Positions 27,509 through 37,126 of a stretch of 64,000 nt of DNA are shown here, piece after piece. The translations under genes and the position numbers were made by a program. The stretch comes from Ruegeria atlantica (GTDB taxonomy: Bacteria > Pseudomonadota > Alphaproteobacteria > Rhodobacterales > Rhodobacteraceae): NCBI RefSeq assembly GCF_013032005.1, contig NZ_WQBE01000003.1, forward strand, positions 290,851-354,850, read 5' to 3'. Within the stretch, counting starts at the first letter, position 1. Every line of letters starts with the position of its first letter. Below the pieces are notes generated by a model. The model made no database searches, had not been told where the DNA came from, and saw nothing but the letters and a program-made list of their open reading frames with translations.

Positions 27509-28302
27509 TTATGCCGCCGAGAAGGCCTGAACGCTGCCGCGCAGTTCGAAGACGTGCAGGAACGCGTCGGGATGAGGGCGTATGCGATAGTTGTCCGTCT
27601 CATCGCCGAAGATCACTGTGCCATCTTCATCCAGTGCGATGACAGTCGCTTTGACAGTTTCGCTAGGGTAACCGGGCATCTCAGACGGTGCTCCACCCAA
27701 ATCTTCGTTACCCAGGGTCTTGGCGGCGGCCAATCCGTTGTCCTGAAGGATCTCGAAATGTGCCGGTAACATCAGTTTCTTTGCCAGTTTCTCGGAATTC
27801 TTGATACCTTGGTTAGAGATAAACTTTACCTTCACACCCGCCTTTGCCTTCACCTCTTTGAGCTGGTTCAAGCAGAAAGGACACCAGTTGGCGCGAAAAA
27901 ACACCAGCAGTGTTTGTTCGCCTGTAAAGGACGCGGAGGTCGTGTGCGTTTCGTCCAGCCGTTGCAGCGGCAATTCAGATAACGCTTGGCCTTTCACAAT
28001 GGCAACGTTCGGCTTGCGGCCATAGTTCGAGAAGATGTGGATGTACAATTGCATGGAGATCGCGCCAAACAAGGCCAGTCCTACGGCAACGTATTCACTT
28101 GGGGTCGTGAAACCGCCGCGCGCGGAAATTTGGTAAACTACCCAAGCTACGCAGACAGGTTGATAAGTTGGATCACCGGCATGTTCTTCGAGGTTCGGGA
28201 AATGCCAAACGCTCCGGCCAGCACCATCAGGAAGAACGGCATGGTGAACGTCGCAAAGAATGAACCGATCCAGATCGGATCGTAGCCTGACATCCAGAAC
28301 AT
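27509..28302 (-). pseudogene. Membrane-anchored thioredoxin-fold redoxin, frameshifted
   Basis: The C-terminal ~210 residues (27509 to ~28145) encode a membrane segment (VGLALFGAISMQLYIHIF) followed by an AhpC/TSA-type thioredoxin fold with FFRANWCPFCLNQL (redox-active CxxC). The likely N-terminus is in another frame: ATG 28302 reads MFWMSGYDPIWIGSFF plus a first hydrophobic segment (FFLMVLAGAFG) and stops at 28147-28149. The two frames meet near 28150. The redoxin frame itself runs on upstream into sequence derived from the neighbouring ABC ATPase, which is not a real N-terminus. I therefore call it broken, though a sequencing error would restore it. Confidence 0.65.
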
Positions 28303-28306
28303 AATA

Positions 28307-28895
28307 GTTAAACCAGCGTCCCTGGCCTTCTTGCGGCTCCAGGGTGAGAACGTCGCCGGGCTTCACGCTAAGCTCACTGTCCAGTACCGCGCGGAACTGG
28401 TGCCCTTCCACGTCACACGTCACACGTCACCAGCATATGCGGACCCAATGGCTCCACAATCTTGGCCCGTGCCAAGGCCCTGATCCGAAACGCGCAAATC
28501 TTCCGGGCGAATGGCCCATTTCAGGTTTTTGCCGCTGACTGGACCCTCAAGGCTTTGCCCTGCAACTGTCCAGCGACCAGAGCCCGAAGACTCAGCCGGA
28601 AGGAAATTCATTGGCGGGTCGCCGATGAAACTGGCCACAAACTCGGCCGCTGGATCCCGATATACCTCGATGGGTGAGGCTGCCTGAACAATTTTGCCCT
28701 GATGCATGACACTGATCCGGTCAGCCATGGACATGGCCTCGACCTGATCGTGAGTCACGTAAGTGGCAGCGGTTTTGCTTTCGGCCAGAAACCCTTCAAC
28801 TCGGCACGCATTTCCATCCGCAACAGCGCGTCGAGGTTCGACAGGGGTTCGACGATATCGAAGACGCGGCCGTTTCGACGCCGGGCCTTTCAACC
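28307..28895 (-). pseudogene. Degraded UgpC/MalK-type ABC ATPase (C-terminal half)
   Basis: Recognisable pieces lie in order but in several frames: a mutated Walker B ([19 protein letters not shown]), then [43 protein letters not shown], and the TOBE end (VLTLEPQEGQGRWF). The Walker A half is missing. One frameshift is explained by a third copy of a 7-bp unit at 28410-28430. The gene cannot make a functional ATPase. It abuts a LacI-family remnant at 28896, so a sugar-uptake locus has decayed here. Confidence 0.8.
28410..28430. repeat. Three tandem copies of a 7-bp unit (ACGTCAC)
   Basis: Two copies fit the ATPase reading frame (minus strand V-T-C-D-V-E); the third adds 7 bases and shifts the frame. 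It looks like a slippage-derived inactivating mutation. Confidence 0.75.
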
Positions 28896-29042
28896 ATGGC
28901 AATCAACCCAAAGAAACTAGGCACGCGATTGGCTGAAATCCTTCTGGACCGAATGCGAACACCCGAACTGCCAGTCCGTCATTTTGAGTATTCCGCGACC
29001 TTGGTTGCACGGGGAACATCAGGGCCAGTTCCTGACCATTGA
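28896..29042 (+). pseudogene. LacI-family regulator, C-terminal remnant
   Basis: 48 codons open from 28896 to TGA 29042 encode a sequence matching the very end of LacI/GalR proteins: NPKKLGTRLAEILLDRM, then RHFEYSATLVARGTSGPVP, which follows the usual ...LPTELVVRGTT... ending. The DNA-binding and ligand domains are absent. Juxtaposition with the ATPase remnant suggests loss of the middle of a sugar-transport locus by deletion. Confidence 0.65.
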
Positions 29043-29278
29043 ACCTATTCCCAGAATTTGCTGTAGGTATTCATCGCTGCCCTCGCTGACATTGTGCGAG
29101 CAGGGGAGCGGTCATAAATGATCGGTGCAGCGAATGTTCGGTTTGAACCCGTACTTTGCAACACAGCCTGGGAAAACGGCCCTTTGCGTTCAGCGGTTCT
29201 CTGCGATTTTGACAAGCTACACTAATTAATCTGCGCTCATTTAGCGCCACACGACAGCTCTAGCGTGTCGAATGCTAA
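29043..29278. other. Non-coding stretch between the LacI remnant and the small gene at 29279
   Basis: 236 bases. I see no gene, hairpin terminator or clear promoter in it. Confidence 0.4.
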
Positions 29279-29569
29279 ATGCTCCAAAATCGTTTTGATG
29301 AACTGATGGATTTCGTCTGCGTCCGCTATGGCTATTGTGGAGGTGTCGTTGATGGGAAACCGATGCAAGTAACGCATTTCATTCATGAATATGGGAACGT
29401 AGCTGCAAGTGAATTTTCTGAATGGGTGATGTTGGCAGAAGATATTGGTCCGGATTCGAACTTGGATTTTCGTGACCAGCATAAAAAGGACATAGAGGCT
29501 GCATTCATAAAGATCATGGGAAGCGCAGTAGTTCCTGCCAAAGAATTGAGATGGGATGCAGAAGTCTAA
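29279..29569 (+). CDS. Small hypothetical protein
   Basis: 96 residues with balanced, protein-like composition and no membrane segment or signal. Visible features: FDELMDFVCVRYGYCGG, MQVTHFIHEYG, and SEFSEWVMLAEDI followed by a helical HKKDIEAAFIKIMG. I do not recognise the family. A hairpin with a T-run at 29641-29675, in the right orientation, supports real transcription. The ribosome site is weak, so the start is uncertain. It is convergent with the autotransporter. Confidence 0.55.
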   Translation: MLQNRFDELMDFVCVRYGYCGGVVDGKPMQVTHFIHEYGNVAASEFSEWVMLAEDIGPDSNLDFRDQHKKDIEAAFIKIMGSAVVPAKELRWDAEV

Positions 29570-29640
29570 GTGACTTGTGTCGAAGCAGTTGAAGCGAATG
29601 ATGCTCTATCCGCAATGCGTGAGTTCGACCAATTGGAATT

Positions 29641-29675
29641 CCGCGGCACCGTTCCGGGTGCCGCGGAGATTTTTT
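29641..29675 (+). terminator. Terminator for the 29279 gene
   Basis: Stem CCGCGGCACC (29641-29650) / GGTGCCGCGG (29657-29666), a short loop, then a T-rich tail (TTTTTT, ~29670-29675). It ends just before the autotransporter stop codon at 29678. The minus-strand side lacks a T-run, so it works mainly for the plus strand. Confidence 0.8.
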
Positions 29676-29677
29676 AT

Positions 29678-32560
29678 TTAGAACGACCAGCGAAGTCCCG
29701 CCCGAAGGAAGGGGCCCTGGGCGTCGCTGCCGATTTCCTGTTCGGCATTCAGTTCAAGCTGAATGTCCTCAACAATATCTTGCTCGTAGCCAACCGCGAC
29801 ACGAGCGCCGGTGAAGTCGGTAGATGCAAATATCAGCGACTGAGTCGATGAGAATACGGTCACATCAGCATCTGTTGTTCCCAGATCGCGCCGCAGAACA
29901 CCGCTGAGCTGCCCGCTTAGGATACCGCCATTACCGAACTGCTTTTTAGCCTCTACACCCAGTTGGGCTTCGATGACTTCGGTGGTGACATCTCCGACCG
30001 TGGCGTTGGCGCTTGAGCGTGTTTCGGTGTAGCCATCGTCCTTTTGGTTGGTATAGCGCGCATTCGCAAATCCGAGCAGCCCGAAATCACCACTGACGTC
30101 GAACCCACGTTCGACCGCGATATGCGCTGTCAACAGCCTGCTGTCATAATCGGCATGAGCATCATCGCTGCCATTGATTTGACGGGTGCGGTCTGTCGAG
30201 AGCCAGCCATAGCCAAACCCAGCTTCAAGCGTATAGGCACCAATCTGTCGACCCACGGCGGCGTCAAGAAAAAAGCCGGTCGTGTCAAAGTCCGCGGACT
30301 CGTTATCTCCGTCCGCCGAGAACACGCCCATGCCAACAGCCAACGCAATGCCGTTGTCCATTTGACCGGTAATCCCGGCGCTGCCGCTGAAAAGCGATAC
30401 GTCCAGATCGCTGCCGGTTTCAGGGTCGAACTCTCGATACTGTGCGTCGATCATCGCATATGGCCTGAAGCCCGCAAAGGTGAACCCCTGCGCAACTTGC
30501 TCTGACGGTGCATAGTTCAGCGCGTTGCCACTGCTGCCTACGACGCTGCCGTAAAAGGCGACGACGTCGCCTGAAACCGCAAAATCATCAGCATCTACAG
30601 CGGCATATACCGGTGCTGCTCCGCCCTCATCCTGTACGAACCAGGCAGAGCCCTCTTCGGACACGGTGGTCGTGAAAACACCCGCTCCGGGCGTGGCGTC
30701 TTCAAAGTTGAACACTGCGCTGCCGCCCTGCGCGTCGAGATTTACGTTGTGCGCGTCGACTCGTATGACGCCGTCGACATCATCATTGGTGTCAGCGTTA
30801 AGCGTGCCCGAACCCGTCCCGAGATAAACGGCATAAACCTCGTCATTGCCGGAAACCCGGATGGTTCCCAGGCCGTCGATCGTGCCGTCAAAGTTGTCGA
30901 ATTGGATACCGGCAGCACGTGTCCCGGCAGAACCGGTCCCATGAACAGTGATCTGTCCGGTGTTCGAGAACGATCCCTGCATGTCGTTGGCGTAGATACC
31001 GATTGCCGTTGATTGGTCCGGCGATAGTCCACCGCCATCCATCCCACCCTGGGCGGTGACCGTGATATTGCCCGAGTTCGAGATGTCTCCGGTTGCGGTT
31101 TCGTCGACGTATACGCCGTAGGCTTCGGCCTCGGTATCCCGCGAGATGGCGGTGGCCGTGATATTGCCCGAGTTTGTGATGGTGCCGCTCAGATTGTCTG
31201 TCAGATAAAAGCCTGCGGCAGTTGCCGAGTCTTCGGCAGCCTCGGCACGCAAGGTCATGGTCCCCGAGTTGGTGACCGTTCCCGAAACGTCATCGCCAAT
31301 ATACATGCCCGAAGCTGTCGCCTCGTCACCGGTATTAAGAGAAAGCGCGGTCCCGGTGATCGTACCCGAGTTGATTACGGTGCCTTCAACCAGATCTTCG
31401 AGGTAAAAGCCGCCTGCATAGGCCTCATCATCGGTATCGGCACTTGCGAATGCAGTGATCGTGCCGCTGTTGATGATGGTTGCGCCTTCCAGCATATCGT
31501 CATCGACGAAGATACCATATGCCGAAGCGTCGGATTCAACCGCCAAGGCAGTTACTTTGATCGTACCGCTGTTTTCAATTCGGCCGGACAGATCACTATC
31601 GACAGCAATGCCATAGGCGATCGCTTCATAGGTCGTTGGAGCAGATGCGAAAATGTCCAGAGTGCCCGTGTTCAAGATCACACCGGACGCATCGCCATCA
31701 ACGAAAATCCCGAATGCAGATGCAGTACTGTCAACGGTGGTGATGGCAACCGATTTTATGGTGCCCGAGTTCACAATCTCACCGGTCTCTAGCAGGTCAT
31801 CCTCGACATAGATGCCCCAGGCATAGGCGTAATCGTCGGCGAAGGATCTGGCGCGTACATCGATTGTGCCCGTGTTTCGGATGGAGCCACCAACGTCGCC
31901 ATCAACGGCGATACCGTAGATAGATGCGGTGCTTCCTGCAGAGGTGTTGATAAGCCCATCGACCCTTATCGTGCCGGTGTTCAGGATTTCGCCGGTCTCT
32001 GTAAGGTTTCCATCGACATAGATACCCCAAGCTTCGATGTCCCCATCAGTCGATTGCACATCGACCTCTATGGTGCCGTTGTTGACGATCGAACCGGCGA
32101 CATCACCATTGACCTGGACTGCATAAATATCCTGAGGGTCAGAGCCCGTAATATCCAGCGATATGGAGCCGTTATTCACCAGTTCGCCGCCCTCAAGCAG
32201 GCCGCCATCCAGGCGCAGGCCCGTCGCCGTATCCGTGTCGGTGGCAGTGACCGAAATCGACCCGTTATTGGTAAACGTGCTTGAGTAATCCGTAGTGATC
32301 GTCAGGGCGGCGGCCGTCGAAGATGTAATCTCAATCGCGCCGCTTGCGGTCACTTCGTGATCCGCATCGGTTGCGAAAACCTGAGGCGTCGTCACCACAT
32401 TCGAGATCGTATCCGCATGTACGTTCCCGGCAGTCAGTGCAACCATCGATACCTGTGCCAGCAACGCGGCAGGAGCCGCACTCACAATTTGGCCTTTCCA
32501 CTTGAAAAGACGCCCCCCACGGAGCTTGGGGGCGTTCACCCCCGACCCATTTTTAGACAT
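29678..32560 (-). CDS. Autotransporter with tandem-repeat passenger and C-terminal beta-barrel
   Basis: 960 residues. A long N-terminal signal region (basic start, then a hydrophobic AALLAQVSMVALTAG core cleaved near NVHA-DT). A passenger of ~600 residues built from about ten imperfect ~42-residue units with the theme 'NSGTI ... A.A.GIYVDDD' (beta-helix type). A C-terminal ~280-residue beta-barrel ends in RAGLRWSF with the terminal Phe expected for outer-membrane insertion. The passenger is rich in Asp, Ser, Thr and Gly and lacks Cys, as for surface adhesins. It should be type V-secreted and surface-exposed; the ligand is unknown. It is divergent from the TPR-sulfotransferase gene. Confidence 0.92.
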   Translation of the reverse strand: MSKNGSGVNAPKLRGGRLFKWKGQIVSAAPAALLAQVSMVALTAGNVHADTISNVVTTPQVFATDADHEVTASGAIEITSSTAAALTITTDYSSTFTNNGSISVTATDTDTATGLRLDGGLLEGGELVNNGSISLDITGSDPQDIYAVQVNGDVAGSIVNNGTIEVDVQSTDGDIEAWGIYVDGNLTETGEILNTGTIRVDGLINTSAGSTASIYGIAVDGDVGGSIRNTGTIDVRARSFADDYAYAWGIYVEDDLLETGEIVNSGTIKSVAITTVDSTASAFGIFVDGDASGVILNTGTLDIFASAPTTYEAIAYGIAVDSDLSGRIENSGTIKVTALAVESDASAYGIFVDDDMLEGATIINSGTITAFASADTDDEAYAGGFYLEDLVEGTVINSGTITGTALSLNTGDEATASGMYIGDDVSGTVTNSGTMTLRAEAAEDSATAAGFYLTDNLSGTITNSGNITATAISRDTEAEAYGVYVDETATGDISNSGNITVTAQGGMDGGGLSPDQSTAIGIYANDMQGSFSNTGQITVHGTGSAGTRAAGIQFDNFDGTIDGLGTIRVSGNDEVYAVYLGTGSGTLNADTNDDVDGVIRVDAHNVNLDAQGGSAVFNFEDATPGAGVFTTTVSEEGSAWFVQDEGGAAPVYAAVDADDFAVSGDVVAFYGSVVGSSGNALNYAPSEQVAQGFTFAGFRPYAMIDAQYREFDPETGSDLDVSLFSGSAGITGQMDNGIALAVGMGVFSADGDNESADFDTTGFFLDAAVGRQIGAYTLEAGFGYGWLSTDRTRQINGSDDAHADYDSRLLTAHIAVERGFDVSGDFGLLGFANARYTNQKDDGYTETRSSANATVGDVTTEVIEAQLGVEAKKQFGNGGILSGQLSGVLRRDLGTTDADVTVFSSTQSLIFASTDFTGARVAVGYEQDIVEDIQLELNAEQEIGSDAQGPFLRAGLRWSF

Positions 32561-32795
32561 TTACTATCCCGTTAGATTTTTTTTGTCTTTTTTTGTCGAA
32601 GCTTGCCGCGTATTCGCGATCGGCTACGCTTATGAACTGTTAAAAAGTCGTTAACATATATGCAATCCACCAATTTTGCATTGCATAAGATGATCTATTG
32701 CTGTTGGAAATTCGTAGGAAAACTGCAACACAATGTGGCAATTTGACGGCGCTTGGTATCAGGTTGCTATCATGCGCCAGCCCGGAGCTACTTGA

Positions 32796-34892
32796 ATGCC
32801 AAAAAACCAGACTTTGTCCATCGGAGAAGCCTATAACCAAGGTGTTCAGGCATTTGAAACAGGGCAATTGAACAAAGCTGTCAAGGTTCTGAACCAAGTC
32901 CTCAAGGCGGCGCCCGAATATGCCCCTGCGCATCAACTGCTTGGCGTAATTGCGTTTCAAACCGGTCAGACCGGGCCTGCGGAAAATGCCATGCGCGAAG
33001 CGATCCGATTGCAGCCAGACAATGCCGGGTTCCTGTCAAATTTTACCGAGGTATTGCGCACGAACGGAAAACCTGAAGAAGCACTCAAGGTCGGTAAACG
33101 TGCGGTTCAGCTTGCTCCGGGGGTTGCAAATGGGCATTCAAACCTTGGGTTGGCCTATTATGATATGGGCGAACTGTCCGAAGCCGAAGCCTGTCAGAAA
33201 AGAGCGTTGGCCCTAAACCCCGATCTGATTGCGGCGTTGAATAATCTGGGATCGATCGCGCGCGACAACGAGGACAGAGAAGGGGCAATTTCATTCTACC
33301 GCCGGGTGCTGGACCTGCGCCCGGGCTATCTGGAGAGTGTCAACAACCTCATTTCCGTATTGATAGAAGCTGAACAGTCGGAAGAGGCCATAGAGCTGGC
33401 AGATGATTACCTAGGCAAGGGACATGTTTCCGCAGAGCTGCATCGCAATCGGGGACGGTTACACGTTTTGCAGTGCGAATGGGACGAAGCCGAACGCTGT
33501 TTTCGGAATGCAATTTCGCTGGATGAGAAGAAGCCCGAATCCTATGTCGGGCTTGCACAAGTTCTGACCGAGAAAAACCTGCATGAACTTGCCCTTGCCG
33601 AGGCTGAAAAAGCGCAGCGTTTAGACCCCAGCCACGCACCTGCGTATCACTATATCGCCGTCTGCAAATCGCACCTTGGCGACCTTGAGGCCGGTTTTGC
33701 CAATTACGAAAAGACCCTTGAGCTAAAGCCAGATTTTTCGGCCACGATGATCGCATTGGGGCATCTGGAGATGGAGCGCGGCAACTTTGACGCCGCCCGC
33801 AGTTGGTTCAACAAGGCAGCTGAAAGGGACAAGGCGCGTCTGAATGCGCAGATCGCGTTGGTCAGGTTGGACAAGGTTGCCGAAGACAACCCTGATTTTC
33901 AGGCTCTTGTGGCCGCGTTGCCCGGGGTCGACAAGTTGCCGCCCGAACAATCGGTTTCGTATCACTACGCTTTGGGGAAATGCTATGAGGACCTCAAGCG
34001 CTACGACAGCGCTTTTGAGCATTTTGCAAAAGGGGCCGCGCTAAAGCGCAGCATTATCGATTTTGACGCGGACCAGATCGAGGAAACCGCCGATGATCTG
34101 ATTTCGATGTTTACGCCAGAGCTGGTCCAAAAGCTCCGCCAAAATTCTGTGGATAGCAGCCAGCCGATCTTTGTTGTTGGTATGCCCCGATCTGGAACCA
34201 CGCTGACTGAGTCGATCCTCGCCAGCCACCCCTACGTTTTTGGGGCCGGAGAGTTGAGCTATATGCACAAGCTGTTTACCGATCAGCTGCGCGGTGGAAA
34301 CAAGAAAACGGGCAGTCTGATCGCCGCTCTGCCGGATCACGAGATTTCGAAACGCGCCCAACAATATATCCAGCAGCTTGACGCGCACGCGCCTGGTAAA
34401 CCGTTTATCGTCGATAAAATGCCTGCGAATTTTCTGATGGTTGGTCTGATACACGCGATCATGCCCAACGCACGGATCGTGCATGTCGCGCGCAACCCAA
34501 TGGATACGTGCCTGTCCTGTTTCACACGGGTTTTTCAGCGCAGCCAGTATCACAGCTATGACCAGGTCGAGCTTGGCCGGTACTTCAACGCCTATGTTCG
34601 CGTCATGCAACACTGGAATGATATCCTTCCGTCGGGCAGTTTTCACACCGTTCACTATGAAAACCTGGTCGAGAACATTGAGTTTGAAGCGCGTCGCCTG
34701 ATCGCCTTTTGTGGTCTTGAATGGGATGATCGCTGCCTTGAATTTCACAAAGATGCGCGGCGAGTTCGTACCGCCAGTGTTCAGCAAGTGCGCCAGCCAC
34801 TGTACAAGTCCTCAAAGGAAAAATGGCTAAACTACAAATCCCATCTAACCCCGCTTATTGAAACTATCGGAGGAGCAAGGATTTCTTTCTGA
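32796..34892 (+). CDS. TPR-repeat sulfotransferase
   Basis: 698 residues. Residues ~10-420 form roughly ten TPR units (for example NSNLGLAYYDMGELSEAE-type helices near 115). Residues ~455-698 form a sulfotransferase domain. The PAPS 5'-phosphosulfate loop is VGMPRSGTTLTES (461-473), and a second PAPS-binding region reads IVHVARNPMDTCLS. It would transfer sulfate from PAPS to a protein or glycan; TPR domains may recruit the substrate or assemble complexes. No signal peptide, so cytoplasmic. It is transcribed alone, divergent from the autotransporter, at the edge of a region with more sulfotransferase-type genes. Confidence 0.9.
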   Translation: MPKNQTLSIGEAYNQGVQAFETGQLNKAVKVLNQVLKAAPEYAPAHQLLGVIAFQTGQTGPAENAMREAIRLQPDNAGFLSNFTEVLRTNGKPEEALKVGKRAVQLAPGVANGHSNLGLAYYDMGELSEAEACQKRALALNPDLIAALNNLGSIARDNEDREGAISFYRRVLDLRPGYLESVNNLISVLIEAEQSEEAIELADDYLGKGHVSAELHRNRGRLHVLQCEWDEAERCFRNAISLDEKKPESYVGLAQVLTEKNLHELALAEAEKAQRLDPSHAPAYHYIAVCKSHLGDLEAGFANYEKTLELKPDFSATMIALGHLEMERGNFDAARSWFNKAAERDKARLNAQIALVRLDKVAEDNPDFQALVAALPGVDKLPPEQSVSYHYALGKCYEDLKRYDSAFEHFAKGAALKRSIIDFDADQIEETADDLISMFTPELVQKLRQNSVDSSQPIFVVGMPRSGTTLTESILASHPYVFGAGELSYMHKLFTDQLRGGNKKTGSLIAALPDHEISKRAQQYIQQLDAHAPGKPFIVDKMPANFLMVGLIHAIMPNARIVHVARNPMDTCLSCFTRVFQRSQYHSYDQVELGRYFNAYVRVMQHWNDILPSGSFHTVHYENLVENIEFEARRLIAFCGLEWDDRCLEFHKDARRVRTASVQQVRQPLYKSSKEKWLNYKSHLTPLIETIGGARISF

Positions 34893-35056
34893 AAGATTTT
34901 CGCTGAAACCTAAAATTGAAGGTTGCCGGTGTGAAGTAGGGCGCTGTTTTCGATCCAAAATCACCAATGTCAGCTGGTTTAGAACTCCCGGAATGTGCGT
35001 TTCGCGATTTGCTAAAGGCTCAGAACCTAACTCTCGCAATACATAGATGAACCGAT
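34893..35056. other. Short non-coding stretch after the TPR-sulfotransferase
   Basis: 164 bases with no supported gene; no clear hairpin terminator seen. Confidence 0.4.
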
Positions 35057-35272
35057 TTATTCCCGCCGCGCCTTCATGTGATGCATGACCAAGTTCAGCA
35101 CTTCGACATCATCCTGATTAAATGTCCGATAGCGAAACCGTACCGTTCCCCGGTCGGGCTTGGAACGAGACGGCTTAAGCGCTTCGACCGAAATACGAGC
35201 GCAGAGCGTGTTGCCTGAGAACACAGGAGCAGGCCACCGAATTTCGTCCAGCCATGGCCACCCTAGTTGGTG
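35057..35272 (-). pseudogene. MaoC-type dehydratase remnant
   Basis: On the minus strand ~71 codons ending at TAA 35059-35057 encode LGWPWLDEIRWPAPVFSGN, then SVEALKPSRSKPDRGTVRF and ending NLVMHHMKARRE. This is the C-terminal part of hotdog-fold MaoC-like acyl dehydratases (the SRSKPDRG segment is typical). The N-terminal half is missing and a stop lies just upstream in frame. No companion acyl-CoA genes remain. The following ~250 bases (35273-35521) contain nothing I can identify. Confidence 0.65.
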
Positions 35273-35521
35273 CCGGTGAGTATGCCGGTGTCACGAAAAA
35301 GGCGGAAGGTGAGGGGAAGGGTTTGAAACCTACTGGCAATTCCTAGCTCCTGGTCCACCAGTGCTATCGCTCACCTACGTCAGAAGTTATCGTCCTTTCG
35401 AGTGTGCAGCAGACGCGGTCTCTAACCACCGAATAGGTACAGGTTCGCGGATATCAACTCGTTAAATTTCCAAGCATGACGATCAACACTTGCAACAGAA
35501 TGTTTGAAACACCCTCTGAGG

Positions 35522-36790
35522 TTATGGGCAATTCCAAGCAGCGACTTCCTCGGCAGTTATTGGGTATCTTGTCGCCTCCATCACTTCGGGTACCTGACTT
35601 GCATCATACCGGTCCATGACCCATTCCCAGACGGGATCGCCCGTACTGGTCACTTCCAGCGCTCGTCCGGCGCGGGATTCGGTTAGCAGAAGATTGCCAT
35701 TGGGCAGCTTTTGCCATTTCCCGGACCACTTGGTGTAGAACGGTTGGTCGGGCCGTTTGGGAAAGAGAATGGCGCGTTCTTGCGTATGGGGTTGTACTGC
35801 GACGATACGCGATCCTCCCTGCAGGCCTCCGCCCTCGGTTCGGTCGTAGTTGTTGTCAAAGATGCCGATCCATCCGTCACCGATGAAATCCGGGTCGTGC
35901 TGAAAAAGAGTGTCTGAATAGGTGTGCCATTTCACCTCTAGCGTCTCCGGATCGAGCACTATGACCATATGAAGGTCGCGGAGGGACACGACGATGTCGC
36001 CCGCATCGAACAACGGATATTCAGCGGCCATATCCGGTGACAGTTCTTCTATGTCGTTGAGGTGAAAGATATCGCCATGATAATTCCTGCCTGTCCTCAG
36101 GTACACGTCGCTCAGGCCATTTTTCTCAAACACTTCGATCGAGCTGATGGATTTCAGGACCTCGCCGTCGGCGCTGACTTTCATAAAGTAATCTTCGTAG
36201 ACGGGGAAGGACAGGATATTCAAAAGCTTTTCATCGCGCCCATCGCGCGAGCGAAGCTCTTGATTGCCGGACACCCAGAACGAGCCGTCATCATTTGCCG
36301 AGATTGAATGATGTGCCCGAGGCTCTGAAAGGGCCCACAACACATCGCCACAGGCCGACATCCGGGCGATCCCGATAAATTCGAAGTTGAACAGGATGTC
36401 GCCGTTGGGAAAAAGATGCGAGCCGTGAATGTATGGGTAGTTATGCCGCCCGCCGAAAATCTCGCCGGGGTCAGGCGCCCAGGAGTGCAGGACAGCGCCG
36501 GATTCGTCGATCAGCCGAACACCTGCATGCCAGTCGAATTCCGGGAAATACGATGTGATAAGCGTAGAACCGGGGGCAATGGCGTTGGCATCGTGAATGC
36601 GTACACCTTCAAAATCATACCGCACCGGCATCAGCCGGTCAGGTTCCTTCATAAAGGCTTTGATCTCCCCCCAAGTCTGAACGGCGATCCTGTAAGGGGC
36701 AAGATACAGGTAAGCTGATGCAAGCCCTGCCAAGAAAGTGATTGCCAACAGGCAAGCCAGCGACAGCAATGCAAGCAGGCGATCAGACAT
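35522..36790 (-). CDS. Membrane-anchored arylsulfotransferase-family-like protein (paralog 1)
   Basis: 422 residues. N-terminal signal anchor ~5-30 (ALLSLACLLAITFLAGLASAYLYL). The rest is a beta-propeller-like periplasmic domain with blade-type strings: VRLIDESGAVLHSW, GSHLFPNGDILFNFE, HHSISANDDGSFW, QHDPDFIGDGWIGIFDNN, LPNGNLLLTESRAGRALEV and GDPVWEWV. This pattern fits the ASST superfamily, which moves sulfate between aryl compounds. The histidines in HHSIS and QHDPDF are the best active-site candidates. It is divergent from paralog 2 and shares its blade motifs. Whether it is a sulfotransferase or only a propeller-binding protein is open. Confidence 0.72.
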   Translation of the reverse strand: MSDRLLALLSLACLLAITFLAGLASAYLYLAPYRIAVQTWGEIKAFMKEPDRLMPVRYDFEGVRIHDANAIAPGSTLITSYFPEFDWHAGVRLIDESGAVLHSWAPDPGEIFGGRHNYPYIHGSHLFPNGDILFNFEFIGIARMSACGDVLWALSEPRAHHSISANDDGSFWVSGNQELRSRDGRDEKLLNILSFPVYEDYFMKVSADGEVLKSISSIEVFEKNGLSDVYLRTGRNYHGDIFHLNDIEELSPDMAAEYPLFDAGDIVVSLRDLHMVIVLDPETLEVKWHTYSDTLFQHDPDFIGDGWIGIFDNNYDRTEGGGLQGGSRIVAVQPHTQERAILFPKRPDQPFYTKWSGKWQKLPNGNLLLTESRAGRALEVTSTGDPVWEWVMDRYDASQVPEVMEATRYPITAEEVAAWNCP

Positions 36791-37126
36791 AATTTCAAAA
36801 TCCTAAGCTACAATCTGTGTGACAAAGTTGGAATTTTGTCTGTTGGTGATCAAGCTTTAATCAACTCACACTGCCCATTTTGCGGCATATCCATTCAGCT
36901 TCGTGCGCTTTTTCGGGCAATTGAAGGGTTTGGGTCACCTTTTAACTTGCGCCTACATAGGCATCTGAATTGGCAATAATACAACTGATCTCGCAAAGTT
37001 GTTGCCAAATCGCTGCAATATGAGCGTCTGTTATTCGTAATTTTTGCAAGCTGGTTTAGTTTCGATGACAAGGTGTAATTTTTGCTTGGTGTTGAGTGTC
37101 GTGTTACAGAGTTTGAAGAACAGACA
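36791..37126. other. Divergent promoter region between two arylsulfotransferase-like paralogs
   Basis: 336 AT-rich bases with no gene. It should carry the promoters for the minus-strand gene at 36790 and the plus-strand operon at 37127. No strong palindrome stands out. Confidence 0.45.

Noticed and set aside
27509..28423. A single 304-residue redoxin gene
   Set aside because: Its first ~100 residues are out-of-frame pieces of an ABC ATPase and of the redoxin's own membrane segment, so it is a chance fusion of decayed genes.
28420..28902. An intact 160-residue ATPase-like protein
   Set aside because: It is one frame of a frameshifted pseudogene lacking Walker A.
29678..32560. CRISPR-like or minisatellite array
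   Set aside because: The repeats are protein-level and strongly diverged in DNA; they form an autotransporter passenger.
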